From: Paenibacillus senegalimassiliensis
Lineage (GTDB): Bacteria; Bacillota; Bacilli; Paenibacillales; Paenibacillaceae
Direction of reading: 5' to 3'
Assembly (NCBI RefSeq): GCF_001486585.1
Contig: NZ_LN909045.1
Location: 233,368-297,367, forward strand
DNA: 64,000 nucleotides
A model generated the notes under the pieces. That model searched no databases, was not told where the DNA came from, and worked only from the letters and a program-made list of their open reading frames with translations. How positions within the stretch are numbered: the stretch's first letter is position 1; the number at the start of each line of letters is the position of its first letter. A program made the position numbers and the translations under genes. This document shows positions 8,362-16,428 of this stretch, piece after piece.

Positions 8362-8742
8362 TTGAGACATGTAACTTGGCGGGTTGATGGACAGGAGTAT
8401 AAGTTGCGCCTAGGCGTATCTGATGTGATGAACTTGGAGAAACGAATCGGGCGCAACCCAATGGATTTGCTCATGGGGATTCAGCAAGGGAAACTACCGA
8501 CCCTGACCGCGTCCTTAGCTGTAATTCAAGCCGCTATGACGAAGTTCCATCACGGTGTAGCTGCGCAGGACGTGATCCGCATCTATGAGCGTTATGTAGA
8601 CGCGGGTAATTCATATACCGATCTGTTGCCCGTAATCACAGAGATTTTTGAGGTGTCGGGTTTTTTCAAGAGCGATCCAGTGATCGAGGAGGACACTCAG
8701 ACGCTGGATCTGACGGAGCTGGAAGACGGGGCGACGCCGTAA
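8362..8742 (+). CDS. tail assembly chaperone, short form
   Basis: The 126-residue G-type product that coats the tape measure protein during tail assembly. It starts with TTG at 8362 after GAAGGAG and begins RHVTWRVDGQEYKLRLG, typical of the family. Near its 3' end the sequence T TTT TTC at 8661-8667 (zero frame codons) and G GGT TTT at 8658-8664 are canonical -1 slippery heptamers. They lie just downstream of a stop in the -1 frame (8649-8651), beyond which that frame is open to 9200. The short form ends at 8742. Confidence 0.85.
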   Translation: MRHVTWRVDGQEYKLRLGVSDVMNLEKRIGRNPMDLLMGIQQGKLPTLTASLAVIQAAMTKFHHGVAAQDVIRIYERYVDAGNSYTDLLPVITEIFEVSGFFKSDPVIEEDTQTLDLTELEDGATP

Positions 8743-9200
8743 GCTTAACTGCCCACTTCGAGGAGCTTTTTCCGCTAGCCATAGAACTTGGGATTAGCCG
8801 AGAGGATTATTGGGACATGACGCCTTGGGAACTGGAGCGGATGATTGCGGCTAAACAGCGTCAGCATAAAGCACAGTTGCGAACTCAGGCCGTGATTGCC
8901 TACCAGCAGGCCGGGGTAACAGCGGCCCTTATGTCAAGAGTGTGGGGGAATAAGCAAAAGGCTCCTGACTTGAAGACAGCGTTCCCTGGGATATTTGAGG
9001 AGGAAGTTCCTGCACCGTCTGAACCGGGGAATAAGCCTTACAAGCAACAGGATTACCGAATTATGAAAGCCCGTCTAGAGCAGTATGCTGCTGCCCGAAA
9101 GAAATGGGGTGAGAAGAAACGTGGCAACCACCATCGAGGAGCTTCAGATTCTGATAACAGCCAAAACGGCAGGGTTACAGAAGGTCCTGGGTTCCGTTAA
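8652..9200 (+). CDS. tail assembly chaperone, -1 frameshift extension (GT-type)
   Basis: This open stretch in the -1 frame of the chaperone gene is probably translated only as a fusion after ribosomal slippage near 8658-8667. The joined product would carry about 100 residues of the first frame plus about 178 more. It contains HFEELFPLAIELGISREDYWDM and TPWELERM, and this W-E-L-E motif is typical of the T half of such chaperones. The frame has no stop between the slippery site and 9198. An independent start at ATG 8817 exists but has no good ribosome binding site. Its end overlaps the tape measure start. Slippage itself is inferred, not shown. Confidence 0.8.
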   Translation, partial: GVGFFQERSSDRGGHSDAGSDGAGRRGDAVSLTAHFEELFPLAIELGISREDYWDMTPWELERMIAAKQRQHKAQLRTQAVIAYQQAGVTAALMSRVWGNKQKAPDLKTAFPGIFEEEVPAPSEPGNKPYKQQDYRIMKARLEQYAAARKKWGEKKRGNHHRGASDSDNSQNGRVTEGPGFR

Positions 9201-11727
9201 AGATAAGCTAACAGGAGCGGAGCAGGCGGCAAAGAGTGCGACTACAGCCGTGGATGCTCATGGTCAGCATGCAGCGGTTGTAGGTAAGAAAATGTCAGGT
9301 CTTACGGCATCTTTAGATAACACCACTCAGCAGATCGATCTTCAAAAACAGAAAATCGCTGAGCTTAAAGCCGTGCAAGATGGCCTGACTACCAAAGCAC
9401 AGCAACAGATGCAAGCGTTGGAGGCTGAAAGCTTTGGTCTTGAAGAGCAGATTCGTAGTACAACAGATCGCTTGACTGCTATGAAATCCCAGCAGGGCAC
9501 AGCTATGAGCCCGCTTCATGCGGATATGATTGCGGCAGAAATTAAAGAGGTTGAATCCACACTGAACGGGCTGATCGCTAAGGCTGATGAGGTCGGTAAT
9601 AAGATGGCCGATCTGTATGATGCTGGGGACAGCACGAACATGAAGCAGAAGATTGCCCGGGCCGAAGGGACCCTCTTATCACTGCAGCAACGAGCGGACA
9701 GAACCAGAGAATCCATTGATAAGATGATGTCTGGTCCTGTTCCCGCAGCTAAGAAGACGGAGAAGGCCGTTGAATCCGTGAACAAGTCAGTTGAGAAAAC
9801 GGGAAGTACCGCCAAGCGTTCTAGCAATTCGTTTGTTCAGGGATTCAAGCGAATTGCCAAACAGGTGCTTGTGTTTGCTGTTATCTACAAGGCGATTCGA
9901 GGACTGAGCAGCTATATAGGCGGCTCCCTTAAAACAAATGAGCAGTTCATGGCTAGTCTTAACGCCATAAGGACAAACCTAGCAGTAGCCTTCCAACCGA
10001 TATATAGCGCCATTCTTCCAGCACTCAATGCCTTGATGAGCTTCTTAGCCAAAGTCACGGCATATATCGCGGCCTTCGTATCGGCTCTGTTTGGTAAGAC
10101 CTATCAACAGTCCTACCAAGCCGCCAAGGGCATAGAGAGCGCGAAAAAGGCTATGGCCGGTTACGGCAAGTCCGCTAAAAAGTCCGGGAAAGAAGCTAAG
10201 CTTGCCATGGCGGGATTTGATGAGCTGAATACGTTGGACTTTGCCAAGGATACAGACGACGAGGCTGGGGGCGGGGCGGCCGACGGATTCACTATGCAGA
10301 TGCCTGATATGGATATTGACGGCATTCAGTCTAAGATGGATAAGCTTGCTGCTGGTGTCAGATCAACATTTGACAAAGCCTGGTCAGGCATTCAATCTGG
10401 CTGGGCTTGGACAGTATCAACCTTTGGGCCTTCCTTTGCAACAGCTTGGGGTGAGGTATCCCCGGTGTTGCAAAACTGGAAACAACAATTCAGCAAAATG
10501 TTTAGTGATGTCCTGACGTTGGGTGAGCCGCTGAAAAACTGGTTTATGACTGGATTTGTCCCCGCCTGGCAGCGTGGAATTGAATTAGCTGGGCATGTCG
10601 TGGCGGGACTGCTTGATGTATATAGACAAGTGATATCAAGCCTGTGGGATGCTCTGTTCCCGATTATCTATAAGTTTGTAACGGATGGCCTGCCGGTGCT
10701 CTCCAATTTTGTAATAGGCGCACAAGACATCTTGCGGGGCCTATTTGATCTGGCTAGGCAGATATTCGGGGACTTGTGGTCCGGGGTCGTGGATCCGGCG
10801 ATGCAATTAGTATCCAAAATAATTGTTGATGCGCTGGACATTACCTTTAAAGCCTGGGCTGACTGGGGAGATAAAATCCTATCGGGCCTGAGTAAGTCAA
10901 TCGATGGAGTACAGGAGATCTGGAACAACCTTTGGACTTACTTGCAGCCTTTTATTACAAACATGCTCGGCATGATATCTGAGCTTTGGGATAAGCACCT
11001 AAAGGGGCTTATGCAAGAGATTGGTAACTTCGTAGGCATCGTAATAAAGGCGGCTATGGATATCTATAATGACTTTATCCTGCCCCTTATTAATTTTCTC
11101 GTAAAGTTGCTAGGACCGGCATTTACGGAAGCTTTTACTTTCATCGGTCAAACTCTAATGACAGCATTAGGCGCTATTTCGGATGTTGCCAAAGGGATTA
11201 TTAAGGCCTTGGGCGGCATCATTGAGTTCTTAGCTGGCCTATTTACGAATGACTGGGCACGTGCCTGGGAAGGGATCAAGACCATATTCGGCGGTGTGTG
11301 GGATGGTATAGTTGGCCTGCTCAAAGGGGCGGTTAATATTATCATCGATACAATCAACTTCATGATCAAGCAGTTGAATAAGGTAAAGGTTGATATCCCT
11401 GATTGGGTGCCGGGGGACTTAGGAGGCAAGGAGTTTGGCCTTAAGATACCAACGATCCCTAAGCTGGATGTAGGGACCAACTATGTCGCCGGTGATGGGC
11501 TAGCTTATCTGCACGAAGGGGAAGCGGTTGTGCCTAAGAAGTATAACCCATCTGCAGATGGTGGGGCTCCTGACAATAAGGAGACAAACGCATTGCTCAG
11601 ACAGCTCATTCAGGCTGTACGAGATGGCGGGACGGTAGTTATTGGACGTGACTCCATCGGTAAAGCTGCAGTCGGGTATATGAATGACTATCAAAAGCAG
11701 ACCGGGCAGCCGGCAATAACGCTGTGA
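9121..11727 (+). CDS. phage tail tape measure protein
   Basis: Sets tail length and is ejected ahead of the DNA. The 868-residue protein has a long N-terminal coiled coil (about 1-240, with heptads such as LQKQKIAELKAVQDGL), a hydrophobic central region with several possible membrane segments (about 250-330 and 480-760), and a C-terminal motif VPKKYNPSAD near an AYLHEGEAVVP segment that is common in tape measure proteins. GTG 9121 is chosen because the family sequence starts at ATTIEELQILI and GGGGTGAG precedes it; the upstream ATG 9085 would only add residues that overlap the chaperone. Confidence 0.9.
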   Translation: MATTIEELQILITAKTAGLQKVLGSVKDKLTGAEQAAKSATTAVDAHGQHAAVVGKKMSGLTASLDNTTQQIDLQKQKIAELKAVQDGLTTKAQQQMQALEAESFGLEEQIRSTTDRLTAMKSQQGTAMSPLHADMIAAEIKEVESTLNGLIAKADEVGNKMADLYDAGDSTNMKQKIARAEGTLLSLQQRADRTRESIDKMMSGPVPAAKKTEKAVESVNKSVEKTGSTAKRSSNSFVQGFKRIAKQVLVFAVIYKAIRGLSSYIGGSLKTNEQFMASLNAIRTNLAVAFQPIYSAILPALNALMSFLAKVTAYIAAFVSALFGKTYQQSYQAAKGIESAKKAMAGYGKSAKKSGKEAKLAMAGFDELNTLDFAKDTDDEAGGGAADGFTMQMPDMDIDGIQSKMDKLAAGVRSTFDKAWSGIQSGWAWTVSTFGPSFATAWGEVSPVLQNWKQQFSKMFSDVLTLGEPLKNWFMTGFVPAWQRGIELAGHVVAGLLDVYRQVISSLWDALFPIIYKFVTDGLPVLSNFVIGAQDILRGLFDLARQIFGDLWSGVVDPAMQLVSKIIVDALDITFKAWADWGDKILSGLSKSIDGVQEIWNNLWTYLQPFITNMLGMISELWDKHLKGLMQEIGNFVGIVIKAAMDIYNDFILPLINFLVKLLGPAFTEAFTFIGQTLMTALGAISDVAKGIIKALGGIIEFLAGLFTNDWARAWEGIKTIFGGVWDGIVGLLKGAVNIIIDTINFMIKQLNKVKVDIPDWVPGDLGGKEFGLKIPTIPKLDVGTNYVAGDGLAYLHEGEAVVPKKYNPSADGGAPDNKETNALLRQLIQAVRDGGTVVIGRDSIGKAAVGYMNDYQKQTGQPAITL

Positions 11728-11737
11728 GGTGACGTGA

Positions 11738-12106
11738 ATGGAGCTAAAGATAAATGGGGAAGAGATAGCAGCCTACCCGGCACCTGAGGGGCTTACCATT
11801 ACTACTCTTGACTTAGACGATGGGGAAGCATCAGGGCGCACTACGGACGGTACTATGTCTCGTAGCCGAATTGCTGTTAAGCGACAAATCCAAATGCAAT
11901 TTTCCGCGCTTCCCTGGGCTACGGCATCTGCCTTGCTTAGGCAAGTGGAGGATGAATTCGTGAATGCCACTTACCCCGATCCGGTCACCGGCAAGTATGA
12001 AACAAAGAGCTTTTACGTAGGAGACCGTCCCGCGCTCGTGGCGCTGGAAGACCTGGACGGTAGTCTATGGTGGTCAGGGATACAGTTCACGCTAACAGAG
12101 CAGTAA
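11738..12106 (+). CDS. tail protein, DUF6711-like
   Basis: A 122-residue protein starting MELKINGEEIAAYP, between tape measure and the large tail protein, the place of a distal tail or baseplate hub component. The pattern, including the SRSRIAVKRQIQMQF segment and the closing LWWSGIQFTLTEQ, matches the small DUF6711-type family of Firmicutes phages. It likely belongs to the tail tip. GAGGTGACGTG precedes the ATG. Confidence 0.75.
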   Translation: MELKINGEEIAAYPAPEGLTITTLDLDDGEASGRTTDGTMSRSRIAVKRQIQMQFSALPWATASALLRQVEDEFVNATYPDPVTGKYETKSFYVGDRPALVALEDLDGSLWWSGIQFTLTEQ

Positions 12107-12119
12107 GGAGGTGAATGAG

Positions 12120-14189
12120 ATGTGGACCATACCAGCCTCCTATGAAGGATTTATGCGCCGCAGGAATCTGACATGGGATATGAAGGTTAATGTCAACGGT
12201 GTGGATTATGGCCGTGATGTGGTTATGGATTTCAGCATAGACCGCCGGTTGGTTTCGAGCGATGAGTTTATGATCGGAACCGCGAATATGGGGAAGCTTG
12301 AAATCAAGCTAAGACTCCAGCACGAGCTGCCGGCTAATGCGAAGATCGTTCCCTTTTTAGGCCTTAGCGTCGGCAATCTAAGCTGGCAAGACGCGCATAT
12401 TCCTTGGGCAGAAGCTCACTTCCCCTGGAGTGGCGGGAATCTCGGGTGGATCCCCATGGGAGAGTTCTATATCGATAGCCGGGAGCGCCTGAAGAACATC
12501 TGGGTATACACTTGCTTCGATAAGCTCTATCTGGCCGATGGGGCGTTTCTATCGAACTTAACGTATCCTGCCACAATGCAAGCCGTGTGGGACGAGATAT
12601 GTAGCCGGCTCGGGTACATGTATGACAGCAGTGTGGTGATTAACCCGAATTACAAGATTCCTGCGGGGCCCGCGGGGTTTACGATGCGCCAAACGATGGG
12701 CTTTATCGCTTCCGCCAATGGGGCAAGCGTGTTCGTCGGACGCGACGGCACGATTAAATTTAAGAGGTTCGCCGCTTCCGCAGCGACGGATTTTGATATG
12801 AATGAGTCGGATTATCATAGGCTTGCCTTGACCAATCCTGAAAAGTCTTATAGCCGAATTGTCATAGGCTACGATGGCGAAGAGGGAGTAAGGTTTGAAG
12901 CCGGCACAGGTAGCGAGAATGAAACACTTTACATCGATAACCCTTATGCTACGCAGGCGATGGCTAACGCTCTGTTGGTGCAACTGAATGGGTTTAGCTA
13001 CGTACCCATTGACATGAACGCCCGGGGCTATCCGCACCTGGAGCCGGGGGACGTAATAGAGTTTGAACGTAAGGAATCCATGTCCTGGCAGGACGCTAAT
13101 CTATCTTGGCAGGATGCTCACTTCCCCTGGGACGGGGTGTATAGGCAGCAATCTATTATCCTGATCCAGTCCTTTACCTATCGGGGTGGACTTGTCATGT
13201 CTCTTGAGAGTCCGTCCAGCAGTGAGCAACAATCTGAATTCCCTACTCCAGGGCCAATCACGCAGGAGATCAACAGACTGAATCGGGATGCTGTTAAGCT
13301 TGGCCGTAAGTATTACGGGGTTGGATTTACCCGCGAAAATGGCTTCCAACTTAATCGGGAAGACGGACTTAGCGAGGTAATCTGGAACTCGGACGTAATG
13401 GATTGGAAGGTTGACGACGAGCGGGTTCTCTACTTGGATGTGCTGGAAAGAAAGCTCAAGTTCAATGGCCATCTTGAAGCTGCTACCGGAACTTTTAGCG
13501 GTGATCTTAACGCCGCAGGCGGGACGTTCCGGGGGGATTTATCCGCAGCCGGGGGAACCTTCACCGGGACACTTCAAGGCGTAGATGGCACCTTTAGTGG
13601 CAACTTGTCAGCCGCTGGCGGGACGTTTCGCGGAAACCTATCTGCTGCGGGCGGCACGTTTACGGGGACACTCGTCGGCGTAGATGGTACTTTCAGCGGG
13701 ACACTTAATGCGGCGACCTTTAATGGAGGACGAATCATAGGGGCCGAGATTATGACATCCGCAAGCAGCTATCCGCGCGCCGAAATGAGCAGCTCTAATC
13801 GAATGTTCAGTGTTTGGGCAAGTTCTGGACGGGGGATAGAAATGGGAGCGTTCGGCGGTTCAGGAGGGTCTTATATGGATTTTCGCGACGGGGGATCTAG
13901 TGCCAGTATCTACTATGGTGGATCGTCAGGGCTATATATACAAAGTGGTCCCGGTAGAGACATTGACTTGAGAGCCGCCGATATAAACCTGTTTGCAAGT
14001 GGCTATGTATACGTAAATGACTGGAATGATTTTAGATCTAGAAATGGCGGGGATACCCTGCAATATGCCCTTAACGAGAAGGCAGATATATCCTTTGCAG
14101 GATACAATCTGGCGTTTGATAGCGCGACGCGTAATCTCAAGATGTTTAGCCGCGATGGTAATTTACTTGCCCAAGTAAACATTCCTTGA
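12120..14189 (+). CDS. large tail/baseplate protein with GTFxG repeats
   Basis: A 689-residue protein of the tail tip. The N-terminal 370 residues look like a baseplate hub or tail-associated domain and contain two copies of an odd aromatic motif, LSWQDAHIPW...AHFPW (bases 12378-12430) and MSWQDANLSWQDAHFPW (13081-13131). A helical linker leads to seven tandem 11-residue GTFxG units (13488-13718) likely to form a beta-helix, then a Gly- and Ser-rich fibre-like C-terminus. ATG 12120 is chosen since the GTG at 12111 sits inside the AAGGAGGTG binding site. It probably contacts the cell surface; exact role unproven. Confidence 0.78.
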   Translation: MWTIPASYEGFMRRRNLTWDMKVNVNGVDYGRDVVMDFSIDRRLVSSDEFMIGTANMGKLEIKLRLQHELPANAKIVPFLGLSVGNLSWQDAHIPWAEAHFPWSGGNLGWIPMGEFYIDSRERLKNIWVYTCFDKLYLADGAFLSNLTYPATMQAVWDEICSRLGYMYDSSVVINPNYKIPAGPAGFTMRQTMGFIASANGASVFVGRDGTIKFKRFAASAATDFDMNESDYHRLALTNPEKSYSRIVIGYDGEEGVRFEAGTGSENETLYIDNPYATQAMANALLVQLNGFSYVPIDMNARGYPHLEPGDVIEFERKESMSWQDANLSWQDAHFPWDGVYRQQSIILIQSFTYRGGLVMSLESPSSSEQQSEFPTPGPITQEINRLNRDAVKLGRKYYGVGFTRENGFQLNREDGLSEVIWNSDVMDWKVDDERVLYLDVLERKLKFNGHLEAATGTFSGDLNAAGGTFRGDLSAAGGTFTGTLQGVDGTFSGNLSAAGGTFRGNLSAAGGTFTGTLVGVDGTFSGTLNAATFNGGRIIGAEIMTSASSYPRAEMSSSNRMFSVWASSGRGIEMGAFGGSGGSYMDFRDGGSSASIYYGGSSGLYIQSGPGRDIDLRAADINLFASGYVYVNDWNDFRSRNGGDTLQYALNEKADISFAGYNLAFDSATRNLKMFSRDGNLLAQVNIP
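13488..13718 (+). repeat. seven in-frame 33-base repeats (GTFxG)
   Basis: Units start at 13488, 13521, 13554, 13587, 13620, 13653 and 13686, exactly 33 bases apart, each coding an 11-residue unit beginning GTF(S/R/T)G. A three-unit block (S, R, T types) is itself repeated. Confidence 0.92.
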
Positions 14190-14251
14190 AACTTTTATCT
14201 CTGATAGACGATAATAGTAATAAGAAAATTTTACCTAAGGAGTGTTTTAAC

Positions 14252-14818
14252 TTGAAAAAGTGGGGATATCTATTAAGCGGAATTTTAATTGGTGCTATCG
14301 TTGCTACGTCGGGTAGTGCGGCGGCTGCTCAGCTAAAAAGTCTAGTTGGACAAAAGGTGACCGGAGAACTGACAGTGGTAGTTAACGGTAAGGAGCTGCC
14401 AAGTAAGGGCGCTGTAATCAATGGTACAACAAATGCACCCGTTCGGGCGCTTGTTGATGCTGTAGGGGGTGATTTACAGTTGGAAGGCAAGACGATTAAT
14501 ATAACTACTATCACCCCGAGCAATGACGTGACTATTATTGATAAGGCTGATCAATTAGTATCCTTAAACATAGAACGCGAAAAAGTCTTAAAAAAGATAA
14601 GTAACCATGAAGAATCAGTGGAGCTATACGAATCAAAATGGATACCTTCAGCCGAACTGGCTATTAAGGCCGCGAATGGTGCACCTGAAAGTGTGAAGGG
14701 ATACACCGAACGTCTTGAAGAAACCAAACAAGAGTATGAAGAGGTTAAATCCAATCTTGCAGAACTAAAAGCTCAACTTGAAGCAATTGATGATAAGCTC
14801 GCAGAATTGGGAAAATAA
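14252..14818 (+). CDS. secreted protein with copper-amine-oxidase-N (stalk) like domain
   Basis: A 188-residue protein with a signal peptide (residues about 1-27: KKWGYLLSGILIGAIVATSG then an Ala run). A short beta domain follows (VVNGKELPSKGAVINGTTNAPVRALVDAVGGDL) of the copper amine oxidase N-terminal or stalk type common in Paenibacillus. A long charged coiled coil fills residues 95-188. TTG 14252 has the binding site AAGGAG nearby and opens the signal peptide. It lies between tail genes and may be cargo altering the host surface, or a tail accessory. Function unknown. Confidence 0.7.
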   Translation: MKKWGYLLSGILIGAIVATSGSAAAAQLKSLVGQKVTGELTVVVNGKELPSKGAVINGTTNAPVRALVDAVGGDLQLEGKTINITTITPSNDVTIIDKADQLVSLNIEREKVLKKISNHEESVELYESKWIPSAELAIKAANGAPESVKGYTERLEETKQEYEEVKSNLAELKAQLEAIDDKLAELGK

Positions 14819-14888
14819 ACCTTAACCTATACCGCGAGTCGTGGTACTATATTCCTTAATTAGTAGGAATATAGTGGGGTGTAATGGT

Positions 14889-15518
14889 ATGGAAGAACAA
14901 AAGAGGAAAAAGGCATGGTATAAGAAGTGGTGGGTTTGGTTAATTATCGTTTTCATTGTCGGGGGAATAGGGTCTAATCTTGAAGTTAAAGAGCCATCTT
15001 CTGAAATTGATGCTCCATCATCCGCTCCTGTAACGGCAAATGAAAAACCGAATGAGCCGGAGAAAGTGAAAGAAGAAACGGCTAAGGAACAAGATGAGGA
15101 TGCAGGCCGCGAAATAAAAGAAGTTGGAGAAAGTGTAACGACGAAAAATTTCAAAGTAACTGTTGAAAAACTCAATAAGCCCAAAGGCAATGATTTTAAT
15201 AAGCCTGGGGATGGCAAAGAGTTTGTAAGTGCTACACTCCTAATAGAAAACATATCCGACAAAGACTATTCAGTCAGTTCAATTATGATGTTTGATGCCT
15301 ACCAAGATGGCTTTTCGGTTAATGAATCTATTAGCGCTCAAATAGCTAATGAAGATGTAGATTCAATGGATGGAAGTTTAGCAGCCGGGAAGAAAATAAG
15401 AGGAGAATTGGCTTATGAGCTCCCGGTAGAATGGAAAGAACTTGAGATCGATATTGATCTAACTGCTCTAAGTTTTAGCAGTGATGGAGAGATTAAGGTT
15501 ATTTTGCAAAACAAATAA
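14889..15518 (+). CDS. membrane-anchored DUF4352-like protein
   Basis: A 209-residue protein: short basic N-terminus (EEQKRKKAWYKKWW), one membrane segment (WLIIVFIVGGIG), an acidic Pro/Glu linker, and a C-terminal immunoglobulin-like domain with GDGKEFVSATLLIEN and DAYQDGFSVNES segments, matching DUF4352 (telokin-like) extracellular domains. ATG 14889 follows GGGGTG. Together with the previous gene it forms a pair of secreted or anchored proteins inside the tail region, more A+T rich than the flanking tail genes, so probably carried as cargo. The role is unknown. Confidence 0.72.
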   Translation: MEEQKRKKAWYKKWWVWLIIVFIVGGIGSNLEVKEPSSEIDAPSSAPVTANEKPNEPEKVKEETAKEQDEDAGREIKEVGESVTTKNFKVTVEKLNKPKGNDFNKPGDGKEFVSATLLIENISDKDYSVSSIMMFDAYQDGFSVNESISAQIANEDVDSMDGSLAAGKKIRGELAYELPVEWKELEIDIDLTALSFSSDGEIKVILQNK

Positions 15519-15537
15519 AATATATCGCCAGCAATCA

Positions 15538-15563
15538 GGTCTCGCCATCGGCGGGGCCTTTTT
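15538..15563 (+). terminator. intrinsic terminator
   Basis: Stem GGTCTCGCC / GGCGGGGCC (two G-U pairs) with an ATC loop, followed by TTTTT. It ends the two-gene cargo block. Confidence 0.7.
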
Positions 15564-15587
15564 GGTTGGCTGGAAGGGTGAAGGAAT

Positions 15588-15902
15588 ATGAAAAAGGTAG
15601 CTTTGGAGTTGTCAGAAGAAGCTCGGAAGGAAGGCGGGGTATATGATGCCAATGGAACATTTCGCGGAACACTTACCACGCCGGATAAAATGACTTGGGA
15701 AGAGGCAGAGGCGCGGGGTTTGACGTGGGGTGATGCTAAAAAACTGCCGCCAGTTGCAATCGAACAAATTCGCCAGATCGTAAGAGAGGAAATAGCCGCC
15801 GCTTATTCAGGAACGTCGGCGGCTATCCTGAATTCACTTAGGGGAACTACTGGGAGTTCTTCTGCAATTCATCAACCACGTTCTGCAGAAGAGAAACAAT
15901 AA
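15588..15902 (+). CDS. small phage protein, unknown
   Basis: A 104-residue protein starting MKKVALELSEEARKEGG after GGAAGGGTGAAGG. It includes MTWEEAEARGLTWGDAKKL, two short W-x-x-A units that loosely echo the SWQDA motif of the large tail protein. Its end overlaps a convergent reverse-strand gene by 56 bases. A tail accessory role is possible from position; no family is recognised. Confidence 0.6.
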   Translation: MKKVALELSEEARKEGGVYDANGTFRGTLTTPDKMTWEEAEARGLTWGDAKKLPPVAIEQIRQIVREEIAAAYSGTSAAILNSLRGTTGSSSAIHQPRSAEEKQ

Positions 15903-16074
15903 ACACTTCCATGTTTGTTTTAAGAGCCACGGCAGTTTGAGCGATTGCATCTTGATCAGAAATATTTCCTAATGCTACCTGCTCAATGAGTTTGGTAACC
16001 TCGCTTTCGAGTAGTTTGTTGGTATTATTTTGAATAGATGCTGCTAAATCAGCGACGTCTATACGGCTATTCAT
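15847..16074 (-). CDS. small reverse-strand phage protein, unknown
   Basis: A 75-residue helical protein (NSRIDVADLAASIQNN to the C-terminal VDELQKNSQ) read against the late operon. ATG at 16074 has a strong GGGAGG binding site eight bases upstream, which is why it is preferred to the longer frame reaching 16233. Such a site on the reverse strand is unlikely by chance. It sits between two forward tail genes. It could be a regulator or a lysogeny-expressed gene; nothing in the sequence shows which. Confidence 0.6.
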   Translation of the reverse strand: MNSRIDVADLAASIQNNTNKLLESEVTKLIEQVALGNISDQDAIAQTAVALKTNMEVFIVSLLQNVVDELQKNSQ

Positions 16075-16164
16075 TCTATAACCTCCCTTCTGTCGATAGT
16101 AATCCACCATTTCGACATTATGGGAGTTTTTTCCTTGCAAACATATATTCGGGAGGTGAACACC

Positions 16165-16428
16165 TTGGCACAGATCAATAATGTAATTCGAGTAGAACTT
16201 GATCCATCCGAACCCGTGCCGGAATCCTGCCAAGTCATTCGGGCGTTAATCGGCATGTACCCACCGCCTGAACGCCTGGTAATTTTGGAGGCGATCCAGG
16301 AAGAGCTTAGCGTAGCCGTAAATCAGTTGAAAGGAGTTGGACCGCGTGAGCAAGTACGGACAAATAACGGGCAGCAAAAACATAAGCGAGGATTGGGCCA
16401 ACATAAACCTCGCCCTGGACAACGTTGA
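16165..16428 (+). CDS. small phage tail-region protein, unknown
   Basis: An 87-residue protein starting with TTG at 16165, placed nine bases after GGGAGGTG. It includes VIRVELDPSEPVPESCQV and a helical stretch, and ends in a basic tail (QQKHKRGLGQHKPRPGQR). The last 83 bases overlap the following fibre gene in another frame, and the basic tail comes from that overlap. No family recognised. Confidence 0.55.
   Translation: MAQINNVIRVELDPSEPVPESCQVIRALIGMYPPPERLVILEAIQEELSVAVNQLKGVGPREQVRTNNGQQKHKRGLGQHKPRPGQR

Noticed and set aside
7808..8461. Reverse-strand frames opposite the tail tube and chaperone genes
   Set aside because: The forward genes are well supported and tightly packed; the reverse frames have no binding sites.
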